64,000 nucleotides of DNA. Origin: Pseudomonadota bacterium (GTDB taxonomy: Bacteria > Pseudomonadota > Gammaproteobacteria > Steroidobacterales > Woeseiaceae). Below, piece by piece: positions 20,430 through 29,606 of this stretch (positions within the stretch are counted from its first letter, which is position 1; each line of letters opens with the position of its first letter). Location of the stretch: positions 37,670 through 101,669 of the forward strand of contig JADFNV010000005.1 of assembly GCA_022563195.1 (NCBI GenBank). The letters are read 5' to 3'. The notes under the pieces are model-generated. The model saw nothing but the letters and a program-made list of their open reading frames with translations. It was not told where the DNA came from and did not search any database. The position numbers and the translations under genes were made by a program.

Positions 20430-21738
20430 TAATAAATCGCTGCGCCCATCGGCCACGTTTCCCCGGCATGTGCTCGATGAAATTCATCGCGCAGCGGACG
20501 AAGGCATTTACGAGATTCGGGGGTTCGGCGCAAAACGCAGTCTGCCGGGTTTTGATGACCTTGTTTTCCTCGGCGCGTCGATGTCGCGTTATCCGCTGGA
20601 GGGCTATCGCGAAAAGTGCGCGACCGACGTTGTGTTGGGAACGCGATATGCAAAGAAACCCATTGAGCTGAAGATTCCGATCACCATCGCCGGCATGAGC
20701 TTCGGCGCACTCGGCGCGAACGCGAAAGAGTCTCTCGGCCGCGCGGCAACGGCCATGGGCACGAGTACGACCACGGGCGACGGTGGCATGACCGAGGAAG
20801 AACGTCAGTCGTCGAAGACCTTGATCTACCAGGTACTGCCATCTCGATACGGATTAAACCCCGATGATGTCAGACGCGCCGATGCCCTGGAGGTCGTCGT
20901 CGGACAAGGTGCCAAACCCGGTGGTGGCGGCATGTTGCTCGGCCACAAGATCACTGCGCGTGTGGCCCAGATGCGTGACCTGCCCGAAGACATCGACCAA
21001 CGCAGCGCCTGCCGGCATCCCGATTGGACCGGACCCGATGACCTGAAAATCAAGATTCAGGAACTGCGCGAGATCACCGACTGGCAGATCCCGATTTATA
21101 TCAAGATCGGGGCGGCTCGAGTCAGTTACGACGTCGCATTGGCTGTCAAGGCCGGCGCGGATGTCATTGTCGTCGACGGCATGCAGGGCGGCACCGCCGC
21201 CACACAGGATGTATTCATCGAACACGTCGGTATTCCAACGTTGCCGGCGGTACGCATGGCGGTCGAAGCACTGCAGGAAATCGGCATGCACCGAAAGGTT
21301 CAACTCATCGTATCGGGCGGCATACGCAGCGGCGCCGACGCCGCAAAAGCGCTGGCGCTGGGCGCTGATGCCGTGTCCATCGGCAGCGCCGCGATGGTCG
21401 CACTCGGTTGCAACCGCAAGGTATTTGTCGAAGATTACGCCGCTCTGGGTACGGCGCCCGGCTATTGCCATCACTGTCATACCGGTCGATGTCCTGTCGG
21501 CATCACGACGCAGGATCCGAAACTGGAGGCTCGACTGGAGCCCGAGCAAGGTGCACGATGGGTCAGGAACTACCTGAGCACGATGGTGCTCGAAATTCAG
21601 ACACTGGCTCGCGCCTGTGGCAAGTCACATGTGCTGAACCTGGAACCGGAAGACCTGGTCGCGTTGACGGTTGAAGCAGCGGCCATGGCAAAAGTTCCGT
21701 TGGCCGGAACTGACTGGATCCCGGGCGGCAACAAATAA
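20419..21738 (+). CDS. glxD: FMN-binding glutamate synthase domain protein (GlxD/MgsC-like)
   Basis: ITIAGMSFGALGANAKESLGRAA; GAKPGGGGMLLGHKIT; CHHCHTGRCPVGITTQ. Confidence 0.85.
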   Translation: MTTDNKSLRPSATFPRHVLDEIHRAADEGIYEIRGFGAKRSLPGFDDLVFLGASMSRYPLEGYREKCATDVVLGTRYAKKPIELKIPITIAGMSFGALGANAKESLGRAATAMGTSTTTGDGGMTEEERQSSKTLIYQVLPSRYGLNPDDVRRADALEVVVGQGAKPGGGGMLLGHKITARVAQMRDLPEDIDQRSACRHPDWTGPDDLKIKIQELREITDWQIPIYIKIGAARVSYDVALAVKAGADVIVVDGMQGGTAATQDVFIEHVGIPTLPAVRMAVEALQEIGMHRKVQLIVSGGIRSGADAAKALALGADAVSIGSAAMVALGCNRKVFVEDYAALGTAPGYCHHCHTGRCPVGITTQDPKLEARLEPEQGARWVRNYLSTMVLEIQTLARACGKSHVLNLEPEDLVALTVEAAAMAKVPLAGTDWIPGGNK

Positions 21739-21773
21739 CGAATAACGCAGGCACTGCGACAAGGAGAAGTTCA

Positions 21774-23081
21774 ATGGCAAAAGACCTGGCGGCCACCGCT
21801 AAAGCCAACAACATCCACTATTTCCTGATCAGCTTTGTCGATCTGCTCGGGCAATTACGCGCCAAACTCGTCCCCGCGCGTGCCATTCGCGGTATGCAAA
21901 GAGATGGCGCGGGCTTCGCCGGGTTCGCGGCCTGGCTGGATATGACACCGGCGCATCCGGATATGTTCGCCATTCCCGACCCCGACAGCCTGATCCAGCT
22001 GCCCTGGAAACCCGAGGTCGCATGGCTCGCCGCGGATCTGTGGATGGATGGCAAGCCCGTGGAGGCTTCGCCGCGAGTGGCGTTGAAGCGCCAGATTGCA
22101 GCAGCCACGAAGCGTGGTTTCAGGGTCAAGACGGGCGTCGAGTGCGAATTCTTTCTGACCAATGCCTCGGGCGATGAACTGTCCGATGCGATGGATAAAG
22201 AGGAAAAACCCTGCTACGACCAGTCTGCATTGATGCGCCGCTTCGACGTCATCAGTGAAATCTGCGATGCGATGCTGGGTCTTGGCTGGAATCCGTATCA
22301 AAACGACCACGAGGACGCCAATGGCCAGTTCGAAATGAACTGGGATTACGCGGACTGCCTGGTGACCGCGGACCGGCATACGTTCTTCAAGTTCATGGCC
22401 AAGTCGATTGCCGAGAAACACGGTTACCGCGCGACCTTCATGCCGAAGCCATTCGCAGACCTGACCGGTAACGGCTGTCACGCGCACGTATCCGTGTGGG
22501 ACAAAGCTGGCAAGAAAAACCTGTTCCTGAACAAACGCGACGAGATGGGTTTATCGAAACTCGCGTACCAGTTCATGGCCGGTGTCCTGCACAGTGCCGA
22601 TTCGATGGCCGCAATATTCATTCCTACCGTGAACAGCTACAAGCGCATTGATGCCGCCGTGACGTCATCAGGCGCAACCTGGTCACCGAATGCCATCACT
22701 TACTCCGGCAACAATCGTACCCACATGGTGCGTATTCCCGATGCGGGCCGCTTCGAGATACGTCTGATGGACGGTGCGACCAATCCCTACCTGCTGCAGG
22801 CGGCCGTCGTGGCCGCCGGACTCGACGGTGTTGCGAACAAACGCGATCCCGGAAAACGAATCGATCTCAACATGTACACGGAGCAACACAAGCTCAAGAA
22901 AGTCCGCAAGCTGCCAGCCAATTTGCTGGATGCGATTCGCCTGCTCGACTCGAGCAAGGTTGCGAGATCGGCCTTCGGTGATGAATTCATCGACAGCTAC
23001 GTCAAACTGAAAAATGAGGAGTGGCAACGCTTCACTCGCGAAATCACGCCCTGGGAGCGCGATCACACTCTGGATTGCTGA
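21774..23081 (+). CDS. glnT: Type III glutamine synthetase / gamma-glutamylamide synthetase family (GlnT-like)
   Basis: GVECEFFLT; NDHEDANGQFEMNWDYADCLVTADRHTFFK; GNGCHAHVSVWD. Confidence 0.82.
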   Translation: MAKDLAATAKANNIHYFLISFVDLLGQLRAKLVPARAIRGMQRDGAGFAGFAAWLDMTPAHPDMFAIPDPDSLIQLPWKPEVAWLAADLWMDGKPVEASPRVALKRQIAAATKRGFRVKTGVECEFFLTNASGDELSDAMDKEEKPCYDQSALMRRFDVISEICDAMLGLGWNPYQNDHEDANGQFEMNWDYADCLVTADRHTFFKFMAKSIAEKHGYRATFMPKPFADLTGNGCHAHVSVWDKAGKKNLFLNKRDEMGLSKLAYQFMAGVLHSADSMAAIFIPTVNSYKRIDAAVTSSGATWSPNAITYSGNNRTHMVRIPDAGRFEIRLMDGATNPYLLQAAVVAAGLDGVANKRDPGKRIDLNMYTEQHKLKKVRKLPANLLDAIRLLDSSKVARSAFGDEFIDSYVKLKNEEWQRFTREITPWERDHTLDC

Positions 23082-23091
23082 ATCCTGCTTC

Positions 23092-23850
23092 TCAGCTTAG
23101 TTTCGATTTTCTTGCGCGGTCTACCAACTCCTTGCGTTCGGGCGAAGCGAGAGTGGCTCCACGTAACATCTGCCAGTTTTCAAGGTTCGTGTCGCCGGAT
23201 TCGAACGCGACGAGCACGTCCTTGGTCGCAGCAACAGCGTCGCGCGTTCCCGCAAGCACCTGTGATGCCAGCTCACGGGACTTATCCAGTGCGCTACCGG
23301 CCGCTACGACATGCGACGCGATGCCGGCTTGAAACGCGGCATCAGCCGCCAGGCGTTCACCGGTCAGCAGCATAGATCGCAGTGTCAACCCGCTGAGGCG
23401 GTTGCGCCAGCGCAGGATTGCGCGCGGATTGTATAACAGGCCCATGCGTGTAGCCGGCACCTCGAAAAATGCGTCTGCACCTGCCACCAGCAGGTCGCAG
23501 GCCAGTGCGACATCGACTGCGCCGCCCATGCACGGGCCCTCGACCGCCGCTATGACTGGTGCCGGCAACTCCAGCATGGCGTCGACAACTTTCTCGATGG
23601 CCTCGTCCATCGCCAGGTCCTCGATAGTGCCTGTCAGGTCGGCGAGATCCGCCCCGGCACTGAAAGTACTGCCGGCACCGCTGATGATGACGACTCGTGC
23701 CTTCTCTTGCCGGGCAATTTCGAGTTGCGCGGCCAGGTCGTCCAGCAGCACCAGCGACAAGGCGTTGCTGCGCCCGGGATTGTCCAGCACGAGTTCACAG
23801 ATGCCTTCGTCTATCGTGCAGTGCACGTGCGCTTCTTGATGCTCAGTCAT
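23092..23850 (-). CDS. Enoyl-CoA hydratase/isomerase family protein
   Basis: SGAGSTFSAGADLADL; AVEGPCMGGAVDVALACDLLVA. Confidence 0.85.
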   Translation of the reverse strand: MTEHQEAHVHCTIDEGICELVLDNPGRSNALSLVLLDDLAAQLEIARQEKARVVIISGAGSTFSAGADLADLTGTIEDLAMDEAIEKVVDAMLELPAPVIAAVEGPCMGGAVDVALACDLLVAGADAFFEVPATRMGLLYNPRAILRWRNRLSGLTLRSMLLTGERLAADAAFQAGIASHVVAAGSALDKSRELASQVLAGTRDAVAATKDVLVAFESGDTNLENWQMLRGATLASPERKELVDRARKSKLS

Positions 23851-23863
23851 TGACTACTCCCAT

Positions 23864-24664
23864 CTACATCGCGTAGCCGCCACTCACGCTGACCACCTGG
23901 CCAGTCGTATACGACGATTTGTCCGATGCCAGCAGCAACACCAACGGCACGATGTCGCTCGGGACGCCGTGGCGTCGCAACGGGTAACGGCGCACGACTT
24001 TTGCCAGCACTTCGTCATTCTGGAATATCCGGCTCTGGTGGCTGTCGCTATGCCAGAGACTGTTGGCACCCGCATCGTCGCTGCTTTCCGGCAACGTCAA
24101 GCCCGGACAGACGACATTGACCGTCAGCTGGTATTTGCCGAATTCGCGTGCCAGCGCTTTGCTCCAGGCAATGATGCCGCCCTTGCAAGCGCTGTAAACG
24201 GCCTCCTGGTACTCACCGACCCGCCCCGCATCGGATCCGATCGTTATGATCCTGCCGCTGGAACGCGCAATCATCGACGGCGCCACGGCCCTGACACAGT
24301 TAATCGGCCCCCAGAGATTGATCGCGATCTCACGCTCGAAATCTTCGACGGGTTTGTCGAGGAACAAGCCGTTGGCCGTCCAGCCCGCGTTATTGATGAG
24401 GATGTCGATCTGGCCGAAGCGGTCCATCGTGCGCTCCGCCATCCGCTCGACCTGCTCCGCGTTCGTGACATCGGCTTCTATGAACAACGCGTCACCGGGG
24501 CCCGCCTTGCATAATTGCAGCGTGACCTTCTCGGCCTGCACACAGTCGACATCCGCGATAACGACATTGGCGCCCTCTGCCACCAGTCCTTCAGCGATCG
24601 CCTTACCGATATTCGATGCACCGCCAGTGACGATGGCCGTCTTTCCACTCAGTCCCAGATCCAT
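23864..24664 (-). CDS. SDR family oxidoreductase
   Basis: Start at MDLGLSGKTAIVTGGASNIGKAIAEG; NNAG; YSACKGG. Confidence 0.88.
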   Translation of the reverse strand: MDLGLSGKTAIVTGGASNIGKAIAEGLVAEGANVVIADVDCVQAEKVTLQLCKAGPGDALFIEADVTNAEQVERMAERTMDRFGQIDILINNAGWTANGLFLDKPVEDFEREIAINLWGPINCVRAVAPSMIARSSGRIITIGSDAGRVGEYQEAVYSACKGGIIAWSKALAREFGKYQLTVNVVCPGLTLPESSDDAGANSLWHSDSHQSRIFQNDEVLAKVVRRYPLRRHGVPSDIVPLVLLLASDKSSYTTGQVVSVSGGYAM

Positions 24665-25473
24665 TACTTCTCTTTCCTGTTCTTTTTGGATTTCGCTGCG
24701 CCGCGTTCCTGGAATGCACGCAGTCGCTCTTCGATTTCTTCGCCCGCCTCTTCCCTGTTGCGCTTGAAATAGACCTGCTCGAGCCACAAAGCCTCCGGCA
24801 ACGGCAGCATGAGCCCCTGCAATGCAACTTCCTTGATAAGGCGAACCGCGTTCCTGCCGCCGCGGCAGATCGCGTCGGCCACTTTCAGCGCCTCATCCAG
24901 CAAAGCCTCTGCCGGCACCACTTTTTGCACCATTCTTAATCGTAGCGCTTCGGCCGCATCCACCGATTCGCCCGTTAACATCATCATCATCGCATCACCG
25001 AGGCCTATGAGTCGCGGCAGGAGTTGCGTCCCACCACCACCGGGCAGCGCGCCAAGCAACACCTCGGGAAGACCGAACACGGCTTTTTCAGATGCGATGC
25101 GAATATCGCAACCGAGTGCCAGTTCGCAGCCGCCACCGAAGGCGTAGCCATTGACCGCCGCGATCGTGGGTTTGCTGATTTTCATCGAGGCCGGCGTCAC
25201 CCAGTATCGATGCCGTACTTCCGGCTCCCAGTTGAGGAAATCGGGCGCCTTCTTGATGTCGATGCCGGCGCAAAACGCGCGCCCTTCGGCCGCATAAACC
25301 AGGACCCTCAGATCATCGTTCGCCTCGAATTCCTCGAGCCTCTGCCTATGCTCCTGCATCAGTTCGAGATCGAATGAATTCAAGGCATGCGGCCTGTTGA
25401 GCGTCAGGATCGCTACGCTGTCTCGCGTCTCCCACTTGAGCGGCTCACTGTCGGAATTTTGAGAATCACTCAT
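24664..25473 (-). CDS. Enoyl-CoA hydratase/isomerase family protein
   Basis: AEGRAFCAGIDI; AVNGYAFGGGCELALGCDIRIA. Confidence 0.87.
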   Translation of the reverse strand: MSDSQNSDSEPLKWETRDSVAILTLNRPHALNSFDLELMQEHRQRLEEFEANDDLRVLVYAAEGRAFCAGIDIKKAPDFLNWEPEVRHRYWVTPASMKISKPTIAAVNGYAFGGGCELALGCDIRIASEKAVFGLPEVLLGALPGGGGTQLLPRLIGLGDAMMMMLTGESVDAAEALRLRMVQKVVPAEALLDEALKVADAICRGGRNAVRLIKEVALQGLMLPLPEALWLEQVYFKRNREEAGEEIEERLRAFQERGAAKSKKNRKEK

Positions 25474-25488
25474 ACCTCGTGTCCGTCC

Positions 25489-26265
25489 TTAAGCTTGTGT
25501 CGAATGCGTGCTGACAAAGTCTGCGATGGCTTGATTCAGTGTATCGCTGGCTTCGAACTGCAGGCAATGCCCAACAGCGTCGATAACGAGCAGTTCGGCG
25601 CCTGGAATGGCTTTCGAGATCATCGCGGCCGCTTTCGGCGGGCAGTACGGATCGTGTTCGCCCGATATGACGAGTGTCGGCTGTCGGATAGCCGCTATCT
25701 GATCGGTCAGGGGTTCGGCCGCAATGCCCAGCATCGCGTGGCAGGCGTTCAGATAGCCCAGCGGATCGATGACGGCCCCTGTACGCAAGTCACTGTATTC
25801 ATTGATCAAATCTTCGTTATCGGTCCAAAAACAGCTGCGCGCATCAGCGTCGTTGGTCTTTGCAAGGCTCGCCAGCCCCCCCGTTTCGACGGCTTCGATT
25901 CGATTCTTAAAAAACTCCTGCCCACCGCGACCGACCGTGCAGGAACTCGCGATAAGCACGAGTCCTTTGCTTAATTCGGGAAAATCCAGCGCGAAACGTT
26001 GGGCAATCACGCCACCCATTGAAAAACCGACGAGCCAGGCCGGAGCGGCCGCATGCGCGCTCAGAAATTGCGCGAGGTCGTCGGCGAATTGCCGCACGGT
26101 GCCATCAGCGGCGCCGGTCGGACTGCTGCCGAAACCGCGCACGTCATAGGCCAAAACATGCATCGAGGATTGCAGGGCCGCCACCTGACGCGACCACACG
26201 TCGCGCGTTTCGGACAAGCCGTGAATCAGGACAACTGTCTCCGCGTCACTCATCGCCGGGCTCAT
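25489..26265 (-). CDS. Alpha/beta hydrolase
   Basis: VLIHGLSETRDVW; LVGFSMGGVIAQ; GHCLQFE. Confidence 0.87.
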   Translation of the reverse strand: MSPAMSDAETVVLIHGLSETRDVWSRQVAALQSSMHVLAYDVRGFGSSPTGAADGTVRQFADDLAQFLSAHAAAPAWLVGFSMGGVIAQRFALDFPELSKGLVLIASSCTVGRGGQEFFKNRIEAVETGGLASLAKTNDADARSCFWTDNEDLINEYSDLRTGAVIDPLGYLNACHAMLGIAAEPLTDQIAAIRQPTLVISGEHDPYCPPKAAAMISKAIPGAELLVIDAVGHCLQFEASDTLNQAIADFVSTHSTQA

Positions 26266-26271
26266 GCATTG

Positions 26272-27276
26272 CTATGCCAGGTCTTTCAGCGGCTTGATGA
26301 TGCCTTCGTTCAATATCTCCATGCGCTGTCGTCGACCGCCCGCGCGAAACGCGAGCGTGACGCCATCGAGCCCGAGCTTTTCGAGCTTTAATATCCTTGC
26401 GAGGCACTCATCGGCTGTGCCGACGAAGGCAAGGTAGTCGACGAGTTCCGGCGACACGGCGCTTTTGTGTCGGGCGTGCTGAGACATATGCTCCAGGCGA
26501 TCATAGGCCTTTGAGGCCGATTCAAAATCCGCTTTGTAGGGATGCAGAAACTCCGGCAACTGTTTCCACTTGCTGAAGGTCTCTGCTTGCGAGGCGACCC
26601 AATGACTGACGTCATCCCTGGCCTGGTCGCGATCGTCGGAAATCGCGATGGCCGCCCACAGGTGCAGCTTGATCTCGTCCATCGATCTGCCTGCCTCCTC
26701 GGCGCCCTTTCGCACGAGATCAATCTGCCAGCTCGTGAACTCTTCGTTGGCGCCGCCCATCAGGATGACGCCGTCGGCCACACGCCCACACAGTTGCAGC
26801 ATGCGTGGCTGATTGGCCGCGATATATATCGGTATCGGACCCTTGCCTGTGACCATGCGATATGGGCCTTTCTCGCCACCTTCAACTTCCTCACCCGAAC
26901 AAAGCCTGCGAATCGTGATGACGGCTTCTTCAAGCTGTTTGATCGTCGCCGGTTTCAGTCCGATCGGGTACACGCCGGTCCAGCCGGTTCCCAAGCCGAT
27001 CAACGCCCGACCATTGCTTATTTCGTTCAGTGCCGTGAACGAGTTGGCGATGATGCTCGGGTGCCGGGTGATCGGATTGGCAACGCCGGTCGAAAGCTGG
27101 ATGGTCGAGGTATTCACCGCACACAGCGTCAACGCCGTGAAGCAGTCCTTCATCGAGAGCTGTACGTCCGCGATCCAAACGCTGTCAAATCCGAGTTCTT
27201 CCGCAGCTTGCACAACTTCGACGTTGTGCATGATCGGCTCACGTTGGCTTATCCCCAGTGACAATCCTACCTTCAC
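26272..27276 (-). CDS. LLM-class (F420-dependent-type) oxidoreductase
   Basis: GTG start; VKVGLSLGISQREPIMHNVEVVQAAEELGFDSVWIADVQ; IPIYIAANQPRMLQLCGRVADGVIL. Confidence 0.85.
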   Translation of the reverse strand: MKVGLSLGISQREPIMHNVEVVQAAEELGFDSVWIADVQLSMKDCFTALTLCAVNTSTIQLSTGVANPITRHPSIIANSFTALNEISNGRALIGLGTGWTGVYPIGLKPATIKQLEEAVITIRRLCSGEEVEGGEKGPYRMVTGKGPIPIYIAANQPRMLQLCGRVADGVILMGGANEEFTSWQIDLVRKGAEEAGRSMDEIKLHLWAAIAISDDRDQARDDVSHWVASQAETFSKWKQLPEFLHPYKADFESASKAYDRLEHMSQHARHKSAVSPELVDYLAFVGTADECLARILKLEKLGLDGVTLAFRAGGRRQRMEILNEGIIKPLKDLA

Positions 27277-27363
27277 CCCGGTATCCTCCTGATCGATAAG
27301 ACGGGCAGTATGCCCGCATGATTTGGCGAACTCAATTTCGACGGCGTGTGGCGAGAAACGATA

Positions 27364-28641
27364 ATGACAACATGGATCGACGCAGACAAGGTGGCGGAAT
27401 ATCTGCAACCGGGGATGACCGTCTTTGTCGCCGGCGCCACCGCAGAGCCCGGATTGCTCCTGGACGCACTGCGCAACAATCCTGCTTGCTGTGCCGGGAT
27501 TCGCTTTGTCTCGGTATCCGTCCCGGGCATTAATAAGGTCGACTTTGCAGCCTTTCACGAAGACTGTCGATCGACGGCCTTTTTTGCAACGCCCGACAAC
27601 AGAGATGCCATCGCGGCCGGTCGCGTCGATTTCGTGCCGCTGCAATATCGTTCAATATTCGACTACCTGGCCGGGGAAATCAGTTTCGACCTGGTCCTGG
27701 CACAGCTGCCAGCGCCGGATAATAACGGCAGGTTTTCCCTCGGTGTCTGTGCCGATTTTCTGCCCGCCGTGCTCGATAATGCCAAGCTCCTGATTGGCGA
27801 GATCAATAGGCAACAGCCGCGGGCGGCCGATTCACCGACCTGGCCACTATCGAGGCTCGATGTCGCCGTCGAATGCGACCGGCCGGTCGCTACTGTTACC
27901 GAGGCAAGTATCGATCAGGCTGCGATCGACATCGGCCGTCATGTCGCTGAACTCATCAGGGACGGCGATTGCCTTCAGATCGGCATCGGAGGCGTACCCA
28001 ATGCGATTCTCGCTGCGCTGAATGACCGGAACGATCTCGGCATTCATTCCGGACTGGTTTCGGATGGCGTAATGGCATTGGCATCGACGGGAAATATCAA
28101 CGGCAAGAACAAGAGTGTCGATACGGGACGTATTGTCACCGGCACCACGCTGGGCAGTAGTCAACTGATCGACTGGGCCGGCAACAACGCGAAACTGAGC
28201 TTCCGTCCAGTCAGCTACACGCACGATGTCGGCGTTATTCGTCAGCTTGATAACTTCGTATCCATCAACTCGGCATTGGAGGTCGATCTCTTCGGCCAGG
28301 TCAACGCAGACATGTTGCACGGTCGCCAGCAATCGGGTACCGGTGGATCGATCGATATGATGCGCGCAGCGGCTTTATCGCGTGGCGGGCGTTCCATCAT
28401 TGCACTCAAGGCAACCGCCGCTGGCGGCTCGAGGTCACGAATTGTCGCGACACTGTCGCACGATACGGCCGCAACGATCCTGCGGACCGATGTTGACTAT
28501 GTCGTTACTGAATATGGCACGCGGCGCATCCGGCACCTGTCAACCATCGCGCGTGCGGACGCGCTGGCTGAAATTGCCGCGCCGCAGTACCGGGACAGTG
28601 TACGTGATGACTGGACGCGCCTGTCCTTGCATCGAAACTGA
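27364..28641 (+). CDS. Acetyl-CoA hydrolase/CoA-transferase family protein
   Basis: LQIGIGGVPNAILAAL; HSGLVSDGVMAL; DVDYVVTEYG. Confidence 0.85.
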   Translation: MTTWIDADKVAEYLQPGMTVFVAGATAEPGLLLDALRNNPACCAGIRFVSVSVPGINKVDFAAFHEDCRSTAFFATPDNRDAIAAGRVDFVPLQYRSIFDYLAGEISFDLVLAQLPAPDNNGRFSLGVCADFLPAVLDNAKLLIGEINRQQPRAADSPTWPLSRLDVAVECDRPVATVTEASIDQAAIDIGRHVAELIRDGDCLQIGIGGVPNAILAALNDRNDLGIHSGLVSDGVMALASTGNINGKNKSVDTGRIVTGTTLGSSQLIDWAGNNAKLSFRPVSYTHDVGVIRQLDNFVSINSALEVDLFGQVNADMLHGRQQSGTGGSIDMMRAAALSRGGRSIIALKATAAGGSRSRIVATLSHDTAATILRTDVDYVVTEYGTRRIRHLSTIARADALAEIAAPQYRDSVRDDWTRLSLHRN

Positions 28642-28657
28642 GGACAAAAGCGGTGCG

Positions 28658-29059
28658 TCACCCGGGTTTCGACGGGCCTCGCTTCAGAAGCGCCTGGATC
28701 ATTTCCTGCAGTCGACCGAAGTCGACAGGCTTGGCGCTGTATTCATCACAGCCCGCTTCCAGCGCCTTGTCGCGATCACTTTCCATCACATACCCTGTCA
28801 CCGCAATGATCGGGAGGTGACTGGTTTTCGCAGTAGCCTTCAATTGACGGGTGGCCTCCCAACCATCAATTTTCGCCAGGCCCAGATCCATAAGAATCAG
28901 GTCCGGGTTATCATTAATGCCCTTGCGGATGGCCTCTTCCCCATCAATGGCTGTTATCACGTCATAGCCTTTCGATACGAGCCAGCGTGACATCATGTCA
29001 CGATTCATATCGTTGTCTTCCACCAGGAGTATTTTTGGCCTGGCGTCCTTCGCGTCTAT
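28658..29059 (-). pseudogene. Single-domain response regulator whose expected start codon reads ATA
   Basis: (M)DAKDARPKILLVEDNDMNRDMMSRWLV...LILMDLGLAKIDGWEATRQLK; in-frame codon at 29057-29059 is ATA preceded by AAGG; TAA stop two codons upstream. Confidence 0.6.
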
Positions 29060-29147
29060 CGTTTACCTTATTACTTGTCGGCCATATTGCGTCGGATATT
29101 AATATCAATTTTACCGTCCCGTACAAAGTGATTTTCCTTATGAATTT

Positions 29148-29573
29148 CTATCTCGCAATTATGATCCTCGGGTCCAGCACCCCCCCGTCGACGATGCCGA
29201 TATCGTACTTGTAATCGCCACCTTCCTTGGCTGGACCGCCTATGGTCGCAAGGATCTTGCCGTTAGCATTTGAGTTCTTCCTGGTTGCGCCCTCATACGG
29301 CGCACCACCGGGAAAATCGATGTAATAGTCACTGGCCGAACCAACGATATGCCACTCGACCTGGTCACCGATGCACACCGTAATTACGTCGGCATCTCCG
29401 CCATTGGCACCAGCATGAACAACTTTTGTCGGTCGGTTGTTGGTGACGATGATTACCAGCTTGTGCGTGTCGGAATTCTCATCACACGTACTATCGGCAA
29501 ATGAGGGATTTTGCGTCATCGAGACACCAGTCAAAAAGATGGCGCAGGCAATGACCGTTGTTGTAGTTTTCAT
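29148..29573 (-). CDS. Exported cupredoxin-like protein
   Basis: Signal peptide; CIGDQVEWHIVGSASDYYIDFPGG; IVDGGVLDPRIII ending. Confidence 0.55.
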   Translation of the reverse strand: MKTTTTVIACAIFLTGVSMTQNPSFADSTCDENSDTHKLVIIVTNNRPTKVVHAGANGGDADVITVCIGDQVEWHIVGSASDYYIDFPGGAPYEGATRKNSNANGKILATIGGPAKEGGDYKYDIGIVDGGVLDPRIIIAR

Positions 29574-29606
29574 TGGACTACTCCTTAGAGGATTGAAAGC
29601 TTTTTG

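Noticed and set aside
22683-23066. 127 aa minus-strand ORF within glnT
   Set aside because: Shadow ORF; glnT reads through with full motif coverage.
29148-29180. C7 homopolymer near the end of the cupredoxin-like gene as a possible frameshift
   Set aside because: The current frame ends in GGVLDPRIIIAR, a plausible natural end; the alternative frame gives no recognisable domain.
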